A stretch of 64,000 bases of DNA from Trema orientale (Eukaryota > Streptophyta > Magnoliopsida > Rosales > Cannabaceae), in the NCBI GenBank assembly GCA_002914845.1, contig JXTC01000003.1:2413261-2477260 (forward strand), read 5' to 3'. The notes under the pieces were generated by a model. That model saw only the letters and a list, made by a program, of their open reading frames with translations. It made no database searches and was not told the DNA's origin. Both the position numbers and the translations under genes were made by a program. This document shows positions 25,113 through 35,110 of the stretch, one piece after another (the stretch's first letter is position 1; the number at the start of each line of letters is the position of its first letter).

Positions 25113-25285
25113 GATTATAGACCAGTTTGGTAGAGTTGTAGATTTTAAGGAAAACACTTTTAGCTGTGTTGAAGGAAAAATCCGCTGTAGCGTAAAGTAG
25201 CAGAATGCCTGGTAAACTATAATTTTAAAGTGTTGTGACTTGAAAAAGCTGTATTAAAATGTTTGGTAAACTGTATGACTGAATT
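25113..25285 (+). mobile_element. MITE family copy (same family as 63,290-63,465)
   Basis: It begins CCAGTTTGGTAGAG and ends near TGTTTGGTAAACTG. Its sequence matches, as reverse complement, the copy at 63,290-63,465 over most of its length (shared GCGTAAAGTAG and TAATTTTAAAGTGTTG). Ends are not exactly defined. Confidence 0.6.
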
Positions 25286-25593
25286 ATTGTGCAAATATAA
25301 AATGACCAAAATAAACATCATTATACAATTATGCATATTTATAGAAAGAGCTTATTAATATTTTTTTACAATTATTCATATTTATACATACTAAAGATAT
25401 TAATTCTTTTTTTTTTAAAAAAAATTGATATGAAAAAAACTCAATTAAATTAGTTACTTAATTAAATTTATTTTATTTTATTTTAATTTACTTTATTTTC
25501 ATCTGAATTTAAAATTTCAATAAAGAATCAATTTGGTTATTTCAAAATAATTAATATGAAGAGTATTTTAGTCAATTAGGATTCCAGTGAATA

Positions 25594-25667
25594 TATATAT
25601 ATATACACACATTCAGGTATACTTCACATATATATATATACACACACATTCAGGTATACTTCACAAT
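25594..25667. repeat. Tandem duplication (about 37 bp, two copies)
   Basis: The block ACACATTCAGGTATACTTCA with its preceding TA/CA tract occurs twice. Confidence 0.85.
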
Positions 25668-26401
25668 ATGATATATATGGAGAAATCTTTGAGGAAAAAG
25701 TGGGTTTTTCAAGGGATATACTTTTGTTAGTTCCATTTGAAGACCATTGTTTTTTAACGGTGTTTGGAAGTTGGGGTTAAATGAAACAACTTCTATCAAA
25801 TTTTAAAATATTTTAGTCAATTATATAAGACAAAGTGTTACACTTGAAATCAGCGAGAAATAAGTAAATTGACCATAAATCAACAACAAAATGAGTAATT
25901 CCTTATATTTTTAGTCAATCTTTCAAGTGATTTTGTATTATATAAGATGTACGTAAGTTATAAAACAAGTAAGATTAACAATTTTTAATCGGAAAAAAAA
26001 AATTTCTTGTGTTGTTTCACACAATTTCATTTAGTAAGGGCGTTCCAAAAAAAAAATAATTTACCAGGGCAGGAATTTCTTAATACACCGAGAAAAAGAT
26101 ATGTTTTAAAAGTTTAAAAGACGAATAATTATTAAAGAAAATTACAATGACACTCTCATGTGTTTTAGAAATATATATTTCTATCATGTATTTTTAAAAA
26201 TACCAAATATGTATCCTTCAGCTTCGTGAAATTGGGTCAAAGTCATCCCTTTTAATAAATTTGCATTGATTTTTATCAATTTTTTATCTGGAAAAAAAAG
26301 CCAAAATGGCATTGATCAAATAATCAAATTATCTATATAACCTAGAACCAAACAATATAAAACCAAAATACTCAAATTTACTCTTTAAAAGTCAGATAAA
26401 A

Positions 26402-26518
26402 ATGTTTATAAAAAAAAATTGGGTGTTTGGTTATACGGTTAATGAGGTAGGTACATCATATGTTTATAAAAAAAAAATTGGGTGTTTGGTTATACGGTTG
26501 ATGAGGTAGGTACATCAT
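26402..26518. repeat. Tandem duplication, period 58 bp
   Basis: Copies at 26,402-26,459 and 26,460-26,518 differ by one extra A and one A/G change. Confidence 0.93.
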
Positions 26519-26918
26519 ATGATTAATTTTAACTAAGAGTATTAGTGTCATTTTACTACATAATTTTGACCAAATCTAAACCAAGGTATACTTTTTATCC
26601 AATTTGACAAATTAAAGAGATTTTTTTTCCCCCCAAAACCAACGTGGAAATTGGTATTATGTTAAAAGAGCAAAGAAGAGTTTTGGTATTTTCCCTTGCT
26701 TATACTAATAAAGTTTGGTTGCCATTGGGGCTTAACAAGGTTCACTACCTCCATATATTTGGAATTAAATCACGGATATAAACGTGTATAACAGTATAAA
26801 TGAAGAAATGAACCAGTTCATGATGAGAAGTCTACAAATTATTTCATAATTTGCATTTGTTTTGCAAGATAATAATAATAAAATAAAAGAATGATATATC
26901 ACACTAGAGCAATACTTA

Positions 26919-29900
26919 CTAATCATCCATAAGATCCTTCTTGGAATTTCTATGCTGTTGAATGACCAAAACAGAGCCATTGACATTATACTCTGAAGAA
27001 GCTAAGAGATCTCCTACTGTTCCAAGCTCAGGACACTCTTCCCAATCGCTCATGCCGGTCGTCAATGGCGAGTGTCCTCTCCCACCTTTCCCTACAATAA
27101 ACAATGAATACATATCTCCAATGTCCCTCATTGCTGCCACAGTCTCTGCCCCATTGTTCACATACTTTTCTACATATCCAACTTGCCCTGATGTCACACA
27201 CCTAATTTAACAAAATTAAGAAAAAGAAAATCATTACAGCCTTATACAACAGAGGATAGAGCGTTCGCAAAACTCTATTTAGCCGAGACACGTAACAAAT
27301 CACAGTCATCTATTCTCATAGATTATTATACGCATATTATTGTTAAGCACTGAAGCACTACTAGTGCTAGTATAGCTAAGGGCGTAGCGCATGGGCTTTG
27401 GAGGGGTAAGTATATTTTTCGTTTTCGTACATTATATACAAAATTTTAACAAAATTAGCCATTGTCCTTGTTTATGATATATGTTATTATTATTATTATT
27501 TTTTTGCAATAATTTTGCCTTCTTTTCTATGGATTAAATTATTGGCTCTGCAATTAATATTAGCATAACGTTATATAGGAAAATAAGAAGAGAAATTACT
27601 CGTTATAGAAGTTACTGAGGAATGCATTATCAACATCCTTCCCAGTCTCCAAACTCGACAGCGACATGAAAACCTCCACGTCATCACGATCATCCACGCG
27701 CTCGCTCCTCACGCGCGACGACTCCGTTGAGAGGAACCGGATCACCGTCAGATTAATCTTCTGATGGCTCGCGATCCTCTTGCTCCACGCGACTGCTTCC
27801 CGATCATCAGGCCCACCGAAGAAGAGCGTCGCTACCTGCTGAACCGTCGCCGAGTCCAGAAGCTGCGCGAACCCAGGGACACCCGCCAGCCCTCTCTCGG
27901 CTATAATCCCCACCGAGCATGGCGCGTGGCGGAGGATCTTCTGGTTCGTGGTCCTCACGCCCTCTTTCCCACTCTCCATCTTCCCGTCGATCCTCTGGTG
28001 CTTGTGAAATGGCGCGAGTATGATCGACGCGCGTAGGTCCTCGGCTGCATTGCACACGTCCTCGTACAGCGTGGCGAAGGAGGAGACGGCCTTGCTGAGG
28101 TGGACAATTATTTTAGTCTCGGCGTGGAACGCATCAACGGCGTCGTTTATCTCGACGACATCGTTTCCGCCGTAGTCTTCGTCGTCACTGAGCTCGTCGT
28201 CTTCGAGCTCGTGATACGACACGTTGGCGCGTCGTTTTTGGGTGAGCTCGATGAGGTGCATTACGTAGGGTGTGATCGGGGCTCGGTGGGACCCGTTCAG
28301 GGCCGAGATGAGGGCTAGGATGGCTGACACGTGGCGGGGCCCATAGACGCATCCGAGGGTTCGGATGTCTTCTTCGGGGTTTTGAAACTCGAGAGTTGTG
28401 TGAGAGGTTTGAGCGAAGAGATTCTCTTCTCTTCTCATTAGGAGAGCTAGGGTTGGGCCTGATATAACTGTGTTGATCACTATGCTGATCAGTAGCAAAT
28501 TGTAAGCGTCTTGGTTCCAGCCCTGACCCAAAAAATAAAAAATAAATAAAAAAGATTATATTAAATTCAAAAATAAAATGTGTGACACAAAAAGGATATG
28601 AAATTGTGAAAAAATTTTAACATAATGTACGGAGAGCTGATCAAGCTGCATGCAATTAGCACAAAAATTAATTACTACATCTAGCTCGTGACAACCAATT
28701 AGTCCATGTAATTGAGCAATAAAACGCTTATAAATCACATCAAAGAAGATACAAAGTAAAAAAAGATATAAGGCTACTTACAATTAGTGAATTTGTGGCT
28801 TGGCCTATGAACAAGAGATCAGCATGTCCTTTCAAGTTGAGACAAAACCCAATAAAAACCCCTTCATTCAGCGGAATCCTCAAGTATTGACAAGCCACAA
28901 GAGTACCGCTAATCTTCCCACCAATGCTCAAAACCACCAAAATCACCACAATGACAACACTACTCAAGCTCCCCAAGCGACTCGCATCAAATTGGAACCC
29001 CAAATACCCAAAATAAATGGGGAGTATAAAGTTATGCACCGAATACGTAAGCTTCTGAAGCAAAGTCCTCGCTGTTTTACCCTCCTTGGGGAACATAACC
29101 CCTATAAGAAAGCAATTTATCGCGCTATTTCTCGTAAACATCTCGATAATCATCGAGCTCCCGATCAAAACCGATAAAATGAAGAGCAGCTCGGCGTTCC
29201 TAAGGTACTTTTGGTTCCGGTTTCGCTTGTTAAACCAAATGGCAACGTACTTGTTTACCAAGATGACCATTCCGGTGATCAAAATGGCCAAGAACCCGTC
29301 CCGAAAAAGGCTCTTCTTATGTATGACAATGATCAAATTGAACATCACCAGGCAAGTGATCTCATTGATGAGGGAGCAAGAGATGGCGAGCCGCCCGGTT
29401 GGCGAGGTTGCGAATTTTAGATCGCCCGCGAGGCGAATGACCACCGGGGATGCAGTGTAGGTCAAGACGAGGATAATGATGAGAATGAATCCGAGCTTTT
29501 TCTTGTCATTGAACATGAGTTGCTGGTGGAGGAAGAAAGAGACGGCGACCCCGAATAGGGTTCCTATTAGGATTCCGCAGTAGGAAATGGTGCCGGAGGC
29601 CTTTATGTTTCGGATTATGTAGGAGACGTCGGTTTCTAAACCGATCAAGAACATGAAAAGCATTCGGCAAAAGAATCCGAAGATTTCGTAGTATTCCGCC
29701 GCTGAAGCTTGGAAGAAGAAATCTCTCACTCTGTCTACGTTGGAAAGCCCTGATGGACCCAAAACCAATCCAGCCTAATACATCCAAAAAAAGAAGAAGA
29801 AGTTAAGTTTGATTAGTTTTGTGTTTTACGCTTATAAGTAAGAAATTACACTTTGACGTTAACAAATTTAAAATTCAAAGAGAGAGTTATTTTTTCGAAA

Positions 29901-30106
29901 GTGATTGACACAGAATCTAATCGAATCTACTACTGTAGAATTAATATGCTTACGAAGATTTGGGCGATGGGTCCCGGCTGACCTAAGGTCTTGAGGACAA
30001 GGTGAAAGAAGTGTGAGATGACGAGAATGCATGACATCTGCATGCCCATGGAGGTGAGAGGGTTGAAGAAGTCTTCTTGACATACCATGCGCTGAGTAGC
30101 GTCCAT
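26919..30106 (-). CDS. CHX: CHX-type cation/H+ antiporter (CPA2 family), four exons, complete
   Basis: CHX proteins exchange K+ or Na+ for H+ across plant endomembranes or plasma membrane. Exons: 30106-29954, 29774-28782, 28522-27600, 27201-26919; all GT-AG, phases match, 2,352 nt, 783 residues plus stop, a normal CHX length. Residues 1-51 hold LGQPGPIAQIF, joined to AGLVLGPSGLS; FMFLIGLETD is at 92-100. About a dozen membrane segments fill residues 20-430, followed by a soluble tail with an acidic stretch (ELEDDELSDDEDYGG) and the family end motif GMSDWEECPELGTVGDLLAS. Odd points: the usual Asn-Asp pair is N188-E189, and the usual (R/K)GLVE motif is K366-G-H-A-D370. It may be a CHX28-like member; the subgroup is inferred. 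Start: MDATQRM, although the frame is open 25 codons farther upstream to an ATG at 30,181 in AT-rich, non-family sequence. Exon 3 is clearly GC-richer than its surroundings. Confidence 0.95.
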
Positions 30107-30480
30107 CTTGAGCTTGATTAGTATTAATTGATTTGGATAATTATGGTTTTTCAGTATATATGCAAAATGAACAAAAATCAAGAGATGTAGACTGTAAATT
30201 GATTGATGAAGAGATTAAGTATCAAAGATCAAAGAAGAACCAATAAATGAAGGATGAAGGATGAAGAAGAAGAAGAAGAAGAAGATGGAAGGCACGTGCG
30301 ATTCGTGTGTAATGAATGAGGAAAATGACAATTTGTTTTCGCATGGTTGGATCAGATCCTTGTTTTACGGATTATAAAAGCCAGCCTTGAAAATCTGAAG
30401 GCCGGTGCACTATACTAGCAAAGGGGAAATAAGGAACACGTACGGGGCGTCAAGGGGGCTTAAGAGGATGGGTACTTAGA
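30107..30480 (-). promoter_or_regulatory. CHX upstream region
   Basis: This is the leader/promoter side of the CHX gene. It contains a (GAA)n run at 30,262-30,284 (CTT/TTC on the gene strand, common in plant leaders) and GCACGTGC at about 30,292-30,299, a palindromic G-box. No start site can be fixed. Confidence 0.4.
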
Positions 30481-30872
30481 ATCCCATCAATATTATTCCA
30501 TTTAAAAAATAAATAAAAATACAGAGGGCGATTAAACCATAAACGACAACAGGTTTCACTGAAGGCCTGTCGTTTACAGGTATATTTTTAAACCATTCGA
30601 GACGAGACTCTTGCTAACGTCGCCTGTCCTGTCTACTTGAGGTTTCGAAGGAGAAGAAGCGAATTTCGGAGACTGGATTAGATATGAGTCTGATTGTAGA
30701 GTACATCGAACATCAGCTACGTCGATCTTCTTGGGTTGATGTTAGAGTTTTATCTCATAGGTTTCGGTTGCAAGTACTAAGTAGATCATGCATGAATGTT
30801 TTAGAACAAGATTTCATACACGTCTTGGCAATATTGCTGCGAAATTTTGTATAGTTTTACGACCTTTGAAAT
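30481..30872. other. Unassigned GC-richer stretch
   Basis: The part at 30,535-30,700 looks like a plant 5' leader (GAAGGAGAAGAAGCG), but I could not attach any protein to it. A loose inverted pair AAACGACA / TGTCGTTT lies at about 30,541-30,577. Confidence 0.3.
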
Positions 30873-31201
30873 GAAATCTGGTATAGCTTTCTTAATGCAA
30901 CTATATTGGATATATTGTACATTTTTCTTTTTTCATATCATTATCCCCTTTTTTTCTTGTATCAGTTCAGATTTTTAATTGTGCTTTTAAGAAAAAGCTC
31001 AATTAAACTAACTTTACCAATTTTCATTTCACCCTCTTCTAACTCTACTTACATTTCCTTCACATTAGGACTCAGATTTAGATTTATCCCTTTCTTCTTT
31101 CGTCTTTGGATTTTTTTATTTGTTTTCTAATTGACATGTAATTAAGTCTGAAGGGAAATTAAATTGTTATTTCCTCTATTTAATCATTCAAGTACAACCA
31201 T
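30873..31201 (+). repeat. 0.33-kb direct repeat, copy 1
   Basis: Starts GAAATCTGGTATAGCTTTC and ends AAGTACAACCAT. It aligns with 32,573-32,881, which lacks about 24 bp in the middle. A CACTA-like sequence begins exactly where the two copies stop matching. Confidence 0.9.
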
Positions 31202-31980
31202 CGCTACAAGAAAAAAGAGCAATAGCTAGGACAGTAGTAGCAAGGACATAAAAGTCCTAGTTATTGCCCCTCAAAAGGTGAATCTGGCTCCGAAGTCAGA
31301 AAAATTTGACCAAACACATATTACTGAATACCCTCGGTAAAACTGTGCCCATAGCACAAGGGAACTACTCTCGCATTTTTGTATAACATTTTTTTTTCCT
31401 CACTAAAATAGTATTAGCGAGGACTTTGTCCTTAGTAAAACTTTTGGCAGAATTTTAACCCCCACGCAGAAAACATACGCACTAGTGCCAAATTTTGAGA
31501 TTACTTTTTTTCCCACTAAAATAGTATCAGCGAGTACTTTGTCCTCGGTAAAAAATTTTGCCGAATTTTAAAACCTCTGTGGGAAATATACACGCCTGTG
31601 CCAAATTTTGGGTTAAATTTTTTCCCACTAAAATAGTATTAGAGAGAATTTTGTCCTCGGTAAAACATTTGGCCGAGAAATATACGTGCATGTAATTTGG
31701 GAAAAAAATTAAAAGCATTGTCCTCGGTACTGGGCTGGCTATAACCCATTTTAAGGTCGTCCTCTTCCCTAGCCATCTCACGCCCTTCTCTCTAAAAAAC
31801 ACAGACTTTCTCTTTAAAAAACACAGATCGATCTATGTCTCTCTCTCTATACAAATTAGCTCCATTTTCTTGACCCTTTTCATTTCTCTCTCACTCCAGC
31901 TCTTCCTCTGCCCTTTGACGCTCCCTTGTCTCCAGCCAATGACGTCGATGCCACGATTTCTCTGTTTTTTTCTTGTGAGT
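31202..31980 (+). mobile_element. CACTA-like transposon end with subterminal repeats
   Basis: The left end CGCTACAAGAAAAAAG resembles the CACTACAAGAAAA terminus of plant CACTA (EnSpm) elements. Behind it lie three subterminal repeats of about 113 bp. A possible right end is TTTTTTTCTTGTGAG near 31,967-31,981, an imperfect complement, so the right boundary is uncertain. No transposase is seen; it is non-autonomous or a fragment. Confidence 0.55.
31398..31700 (+). repeat. Three subterminal repeats, period about 113 bp
   Basis: Units start near 31,398, 31,511 and 31,623 and share CACTAAAATAGTATTAG, then GTCCTCGGTAAAA, then a TGCCAAATTTTG segment. The third unit is shortened. Confidence 0.85.
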
Positions 31981-32197
31981 TTCTGTGTCTTTTCCATAAT
32001 ATATATATATATAAATATATTTGTTTGTATATTTTTCATATGGATATTGATTTGAACGATTTATTATAGGTTTAGGCATTTTAAATTTGGTTCCTGGGAA
32101 GATTCTTCAGCCAAATGTTCTATTTCAACACTCAAAAGTGTCAAAGTTTCAGTCTTTAGAAGTAAAGGTATTGATAATACTTAATTTTTCACTATAG

Positions 32198-32231
32198 GTC
32201 ATAGTTTGGATTATCTGGCAGTGGGCTTGAG
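32198..32231 (+). repeat. 34-bp direct repeat, left copy
   Basis: GTCATAGTTTGGATTATCTG followed by GCAGTGGGCTTGAG; two base changes from the copy at 32,540-32,573. Confidence 0.9.
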
Positions 32232-32243
32232 TTAGTTTGCATA

Positions 32244-32535
32244 ATTTGTATAGGAAATGACATGGATAGGACTACCTTGGGCCAACATAACTTTTTTGTA
32301 TATTTTTCTAAAAATGACATTTTTAAGAATGTTAAGAACTTCTTGACTATAAGTTAAGAGTTTCTTGAACAAGAAAAATCTATTATTTAGGACTTTTCAT
32401 AGTTAAAAAGTTTTTGACCATAGGTCATGATGTCCTTGATATTCCTAAAAATGTCATTTTTAGAAAAATATGCAAAAAAAAGTCATTTTGGCCCAAATTA
32501 GTCCTACCCATATCCCTTTCTCTAATCTGTATCAT
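32244..32535. mobile_element. Fold-back (long inverted repeat) element
   Basis: The left arm (about 32,244-32,345) and right arm (about 32,425-32,535) are imperfect reverse complements. Shared blocks include GGATAGGACTA / TAGTCCTACCC, TTGGGCCAA / TTGGCCCAAA, and TATTTTTCTAAAAATGACAT with its complement. No protein is encoded. It is flanked by the 34-bp direct repeats. Confidence 0.75.
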
Positions 32536-32539
32536 ATAC

Positions 32540-32573
32540 GTCATAGTTTGGATTATCTGGTGGTGGGCTTGAG
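32540..32573 (+). repeat. 34-bp direct repeat, right copy
   Basis: Second copy of the 32,198-32,231 sequence; it runs directly into repeat copy 2 at 32,573. Confidence 0.9.
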
Positions 32574-32881
32574 AAATCTGGTATAACTTTCTTAATGCAA
32601 ACAATATTGGATATATTGTACATTTTTACTTTTTCATATCATTATCCCTTTTTTTTCTTATATCAGTTCAGATTTTTAATTGTGCTTTTAAGAAAAAAAA
32701 CTCAATTAAACTTCTCTTCTAACTCTACTTACATTTCCTTCACTTTAGGACTCAGACTTAGACTTATCCCTTTCTTCTTTCGTCTTTGGATTTTTTTATT
32801 TGTTTTCTAACTGACATGTAATTAAGTCTGAAGGGTGATTAAATTGTTATTTCCTCTATTTAATCATTCAAGTACAACCAT
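32573..32881 (+). repeat. 0.33-kb direct repeat, copy 2
   Basis: Matches 30,873-31,201 except for a 24-bp internal deletion and scattered changes. After CAACCAT it continues with TGTATTGGG rather than the CACTA-like end. Confidence 0.9.
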
Positions 32882-34655
32882 TGTATTGGGTGGCTTGCTG
32901 AGAGAAGTAAAAGGAGGAATTACTTATGTAAACAAGGGGGTTCTAACTCGCGAGATATTATTTATGGCTCTTCCTCTCTAACTATAAAAAAAAAAAGAAA
33001 TGTGCTTATAGCATTGGTTTCTATGTTGGTGTGAAAAAATAAAGAAAAAAAACAACTTTTATATGTATATATTTTAGTTCAAGCATTTATTATAGGACTT
33101 CTGCTAAGCAAGACTCGTTGGCAAATACTGTAGAATTAGGTTATACGTTTGGAACTATTATAATTACCCTTTGAGTTACCATTCACCATAGCTAACTTTT
33201 CAACTACGCTTAAAAGAATTAAAAAGGGCGAAAATTGCAGATGTGCTTCCTGTGTTAATGCTGATTACTTAATTTGTAAGTCTCTTGCTTAATTTACTTT
33301 GTATAACTTCATTGAATATCTTCTTAATTTACACTCATTTGACAGGGTTTGGTGTTGATTATGATCAAATTGACTATCTTCTATATGCTACTATTGTTCT
33401 CCTTGGATTATTTGTTTTTTTCATTTATTAACGTTCTTTATTAAGTTTATTGGCTTTGTTGCTTGTTGAGTTAATTTTGTTGAACAGTTGGTCATCGCTG
33501 TATAATTTGTCTTCCTTTGGATACTGATCTCGTAGTGAATTTCTTTCAAGGTGGTTTTTCCTGATATTAATGTTAATTAATTACGATGTTTGTTGTTTCT
33601 TTCTTGCTCCTATTACTTGGTTTAAATTGAATTTTGCATTTTGATGAACTCTAAAATGCTATAACTTATGCCATGAGAACACAATTCTACCGTAATGCTT
33701 CTTCTCTGCGTCTGGTTCTATTGATTATTAACAAAGCAAAATCCGTAGTAATGTTTTTCGTTTGCGCTCTTTGATTGATGGATATAAACTTTTCAGCATG
33801 CTTAACAATGCAAGCAACATTCAAGTTCAAAGATGGCTTCCTCTGCAGAACTTCAATAATAAATATCGGCTTTTGATTTGTTTACTACTGACTTAATTAA
33901 GGTTTATAGTTCTACGGTTATTAGGTAATAGGTATACTTTTTAAAACTTCACTACATTGTAAATTTCTCTTTAGCTTTGATTGTCTTCTATGTGCCTTTT
34001 TTTTTTTTTTTATCCCTTGGTATATCCTAGTTTGATAGTCATGGGGTTCTTTATTTGAATGCTGTAATCTATGTCTCAAATGTTTTTGTTTAAATTGAGC
34101 TGTCTCGCCAATTTCAGTAAAGTTGTGTTTGGTAGGAAGGAAAGAAAAGAGGAGAGAATTAAAAAAAGTAAGGCTGTGTTTGGTAGGAAGGAAAGAAAAG
34201 AAGAGGGAAGGAAAAAATAAGAGGGAACGAAAATATGTGCAATAGAAATGAAAATATATTTCTTTAATGTTGTTTAGTATGCATGAAGGAAAGAATGTGC
34301 AAAAATTATGAAATTACAATTTACCTTTTTTAATTATACTAATATTTTATTTTAAAATTTACGGATAAACGTGTAATTTCACATTGGTTGTAGTTATAGA
34401 ATATTTTTCTTCCAATTTTCTTTCCAATTTGGAGAGGTTAAAAAATGGTGGGACTCTTATGTATTTTAGCATATTAGTCCCTTCCTTTTTTTTCTTGACA
34501 TTTGGATCCCGACCTTATGACCTTGAACAATCGAGCCCTTTTCAATGTTTACACTTGCCATTAAAAAAATTATGTGCCCATCATATGTGCCTAACTTTAA
34601 GGATAAAAAGGTAAAAGTGATTACTCTCCTCCAAACGTCTCTTTCTCCCTTTGGC
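32882..34655. other. Gene-free AT-rich stretch
   Basis: No coding support. At 34,124-34,215 a block starting TGTGTTTGGTAGGAAGG is repeated with a period of about 51 bp; it resembles the terminus of a GGCTRTGTTTGG MITE, but no matching right end was found. Confidence 0.55.
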
Positions 34656-35110
34656 TTTTTTTTTTTGGTGAAAGAAGATTTCATTAAGACAAAACAAAAA
34701 GAACAGAGCCACAGGAAAGGCCACAAACACCTAAGGAAAGAAAAATTAAGGACTAGTAGTACACGAATATTGGTTGGAAAAAACCCCAGCAGGAATATCA
34801 GACAAAGAAAAAGAGCCAAAAGAAAGAGTTAAGGCGGCCCACGCTGCCAAATTGTGAGCAGCAAAGTTATTTGTTCTATTGGTATACGAAAACAGGCAAA
34901 GCTCAAAGTAATTAAGCAGCAATTTGGCTTCAGATATTATTTCTCTTATCTCCCAATGATAATTTGCAAAATCTCCTTCAAAACCAGCAAGGGAATTCTT
35001 ACAATCACTTTCCGCAACAAAGGGATTTCCATTTTTTATCAACGACAATTTCGATAGCGAGGAAGATAGCACGAGCTTCAACAATTAAGGGGTTGATTTC
35101 ACCGCATTTC
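34656..35110 (-). mobile_element. 5'-truncated LINE, RNase H and 3' end
   Basis: On the minus strand this encodes the end of a plant L1 RNase H domain (ESDCKNSLAGFEGDF, then NNFAAHNLAAWAAL). After that comes a short 3' end with AATGAAATCTTC and a poly(A) seen as eleven T at 34,656-34,666. Frame changes are present. The 5' end is not sharp, and no target duplication was found. Confidence 0.75.

Larger units (their letters stand above)
23202..26918. other. Gene-free stretch downstream of the CHX gene
   Basis: AT-rich with microsatellites, a triple hairpin repeat at 23,612, a MITE near 25,113, tandem duplications at 25,594 and 26,402. A GC-richer patch of GGCCGACCCAACCC type at 24,700-24,870 is unidentified. 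The part just left of 26,919 is the CHX 3' untranslated side. Confidence 0.6.

Noticed and set aside
27764..28318. Open frames on the plus strand inside the CHX region
   Set aside because: They mirror the GC-rich CHX exon 3 on the opposite strand and resemble no family; the CHX frame has conserved motifs and correct splice phases.
28800..29460. Plus-strand open frames across 28,800-29,460
   Set aside because: Antisense shadows of CHX exon 2; no independent coding signal.
30081..30181. Upstream ATG at 30,181 as the CHX start
   Set aside because: The extra 25 residues are translated AT-rich leader without family similarity; the ATG at 30,106 gives the expected N-terminus.
34746..35084. 112-codon minus-strand frame as a possible gene
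   Set aside because: It matches the end of a LINE RNase H domain followed by a poly(A), so it is a retroelement fragment.
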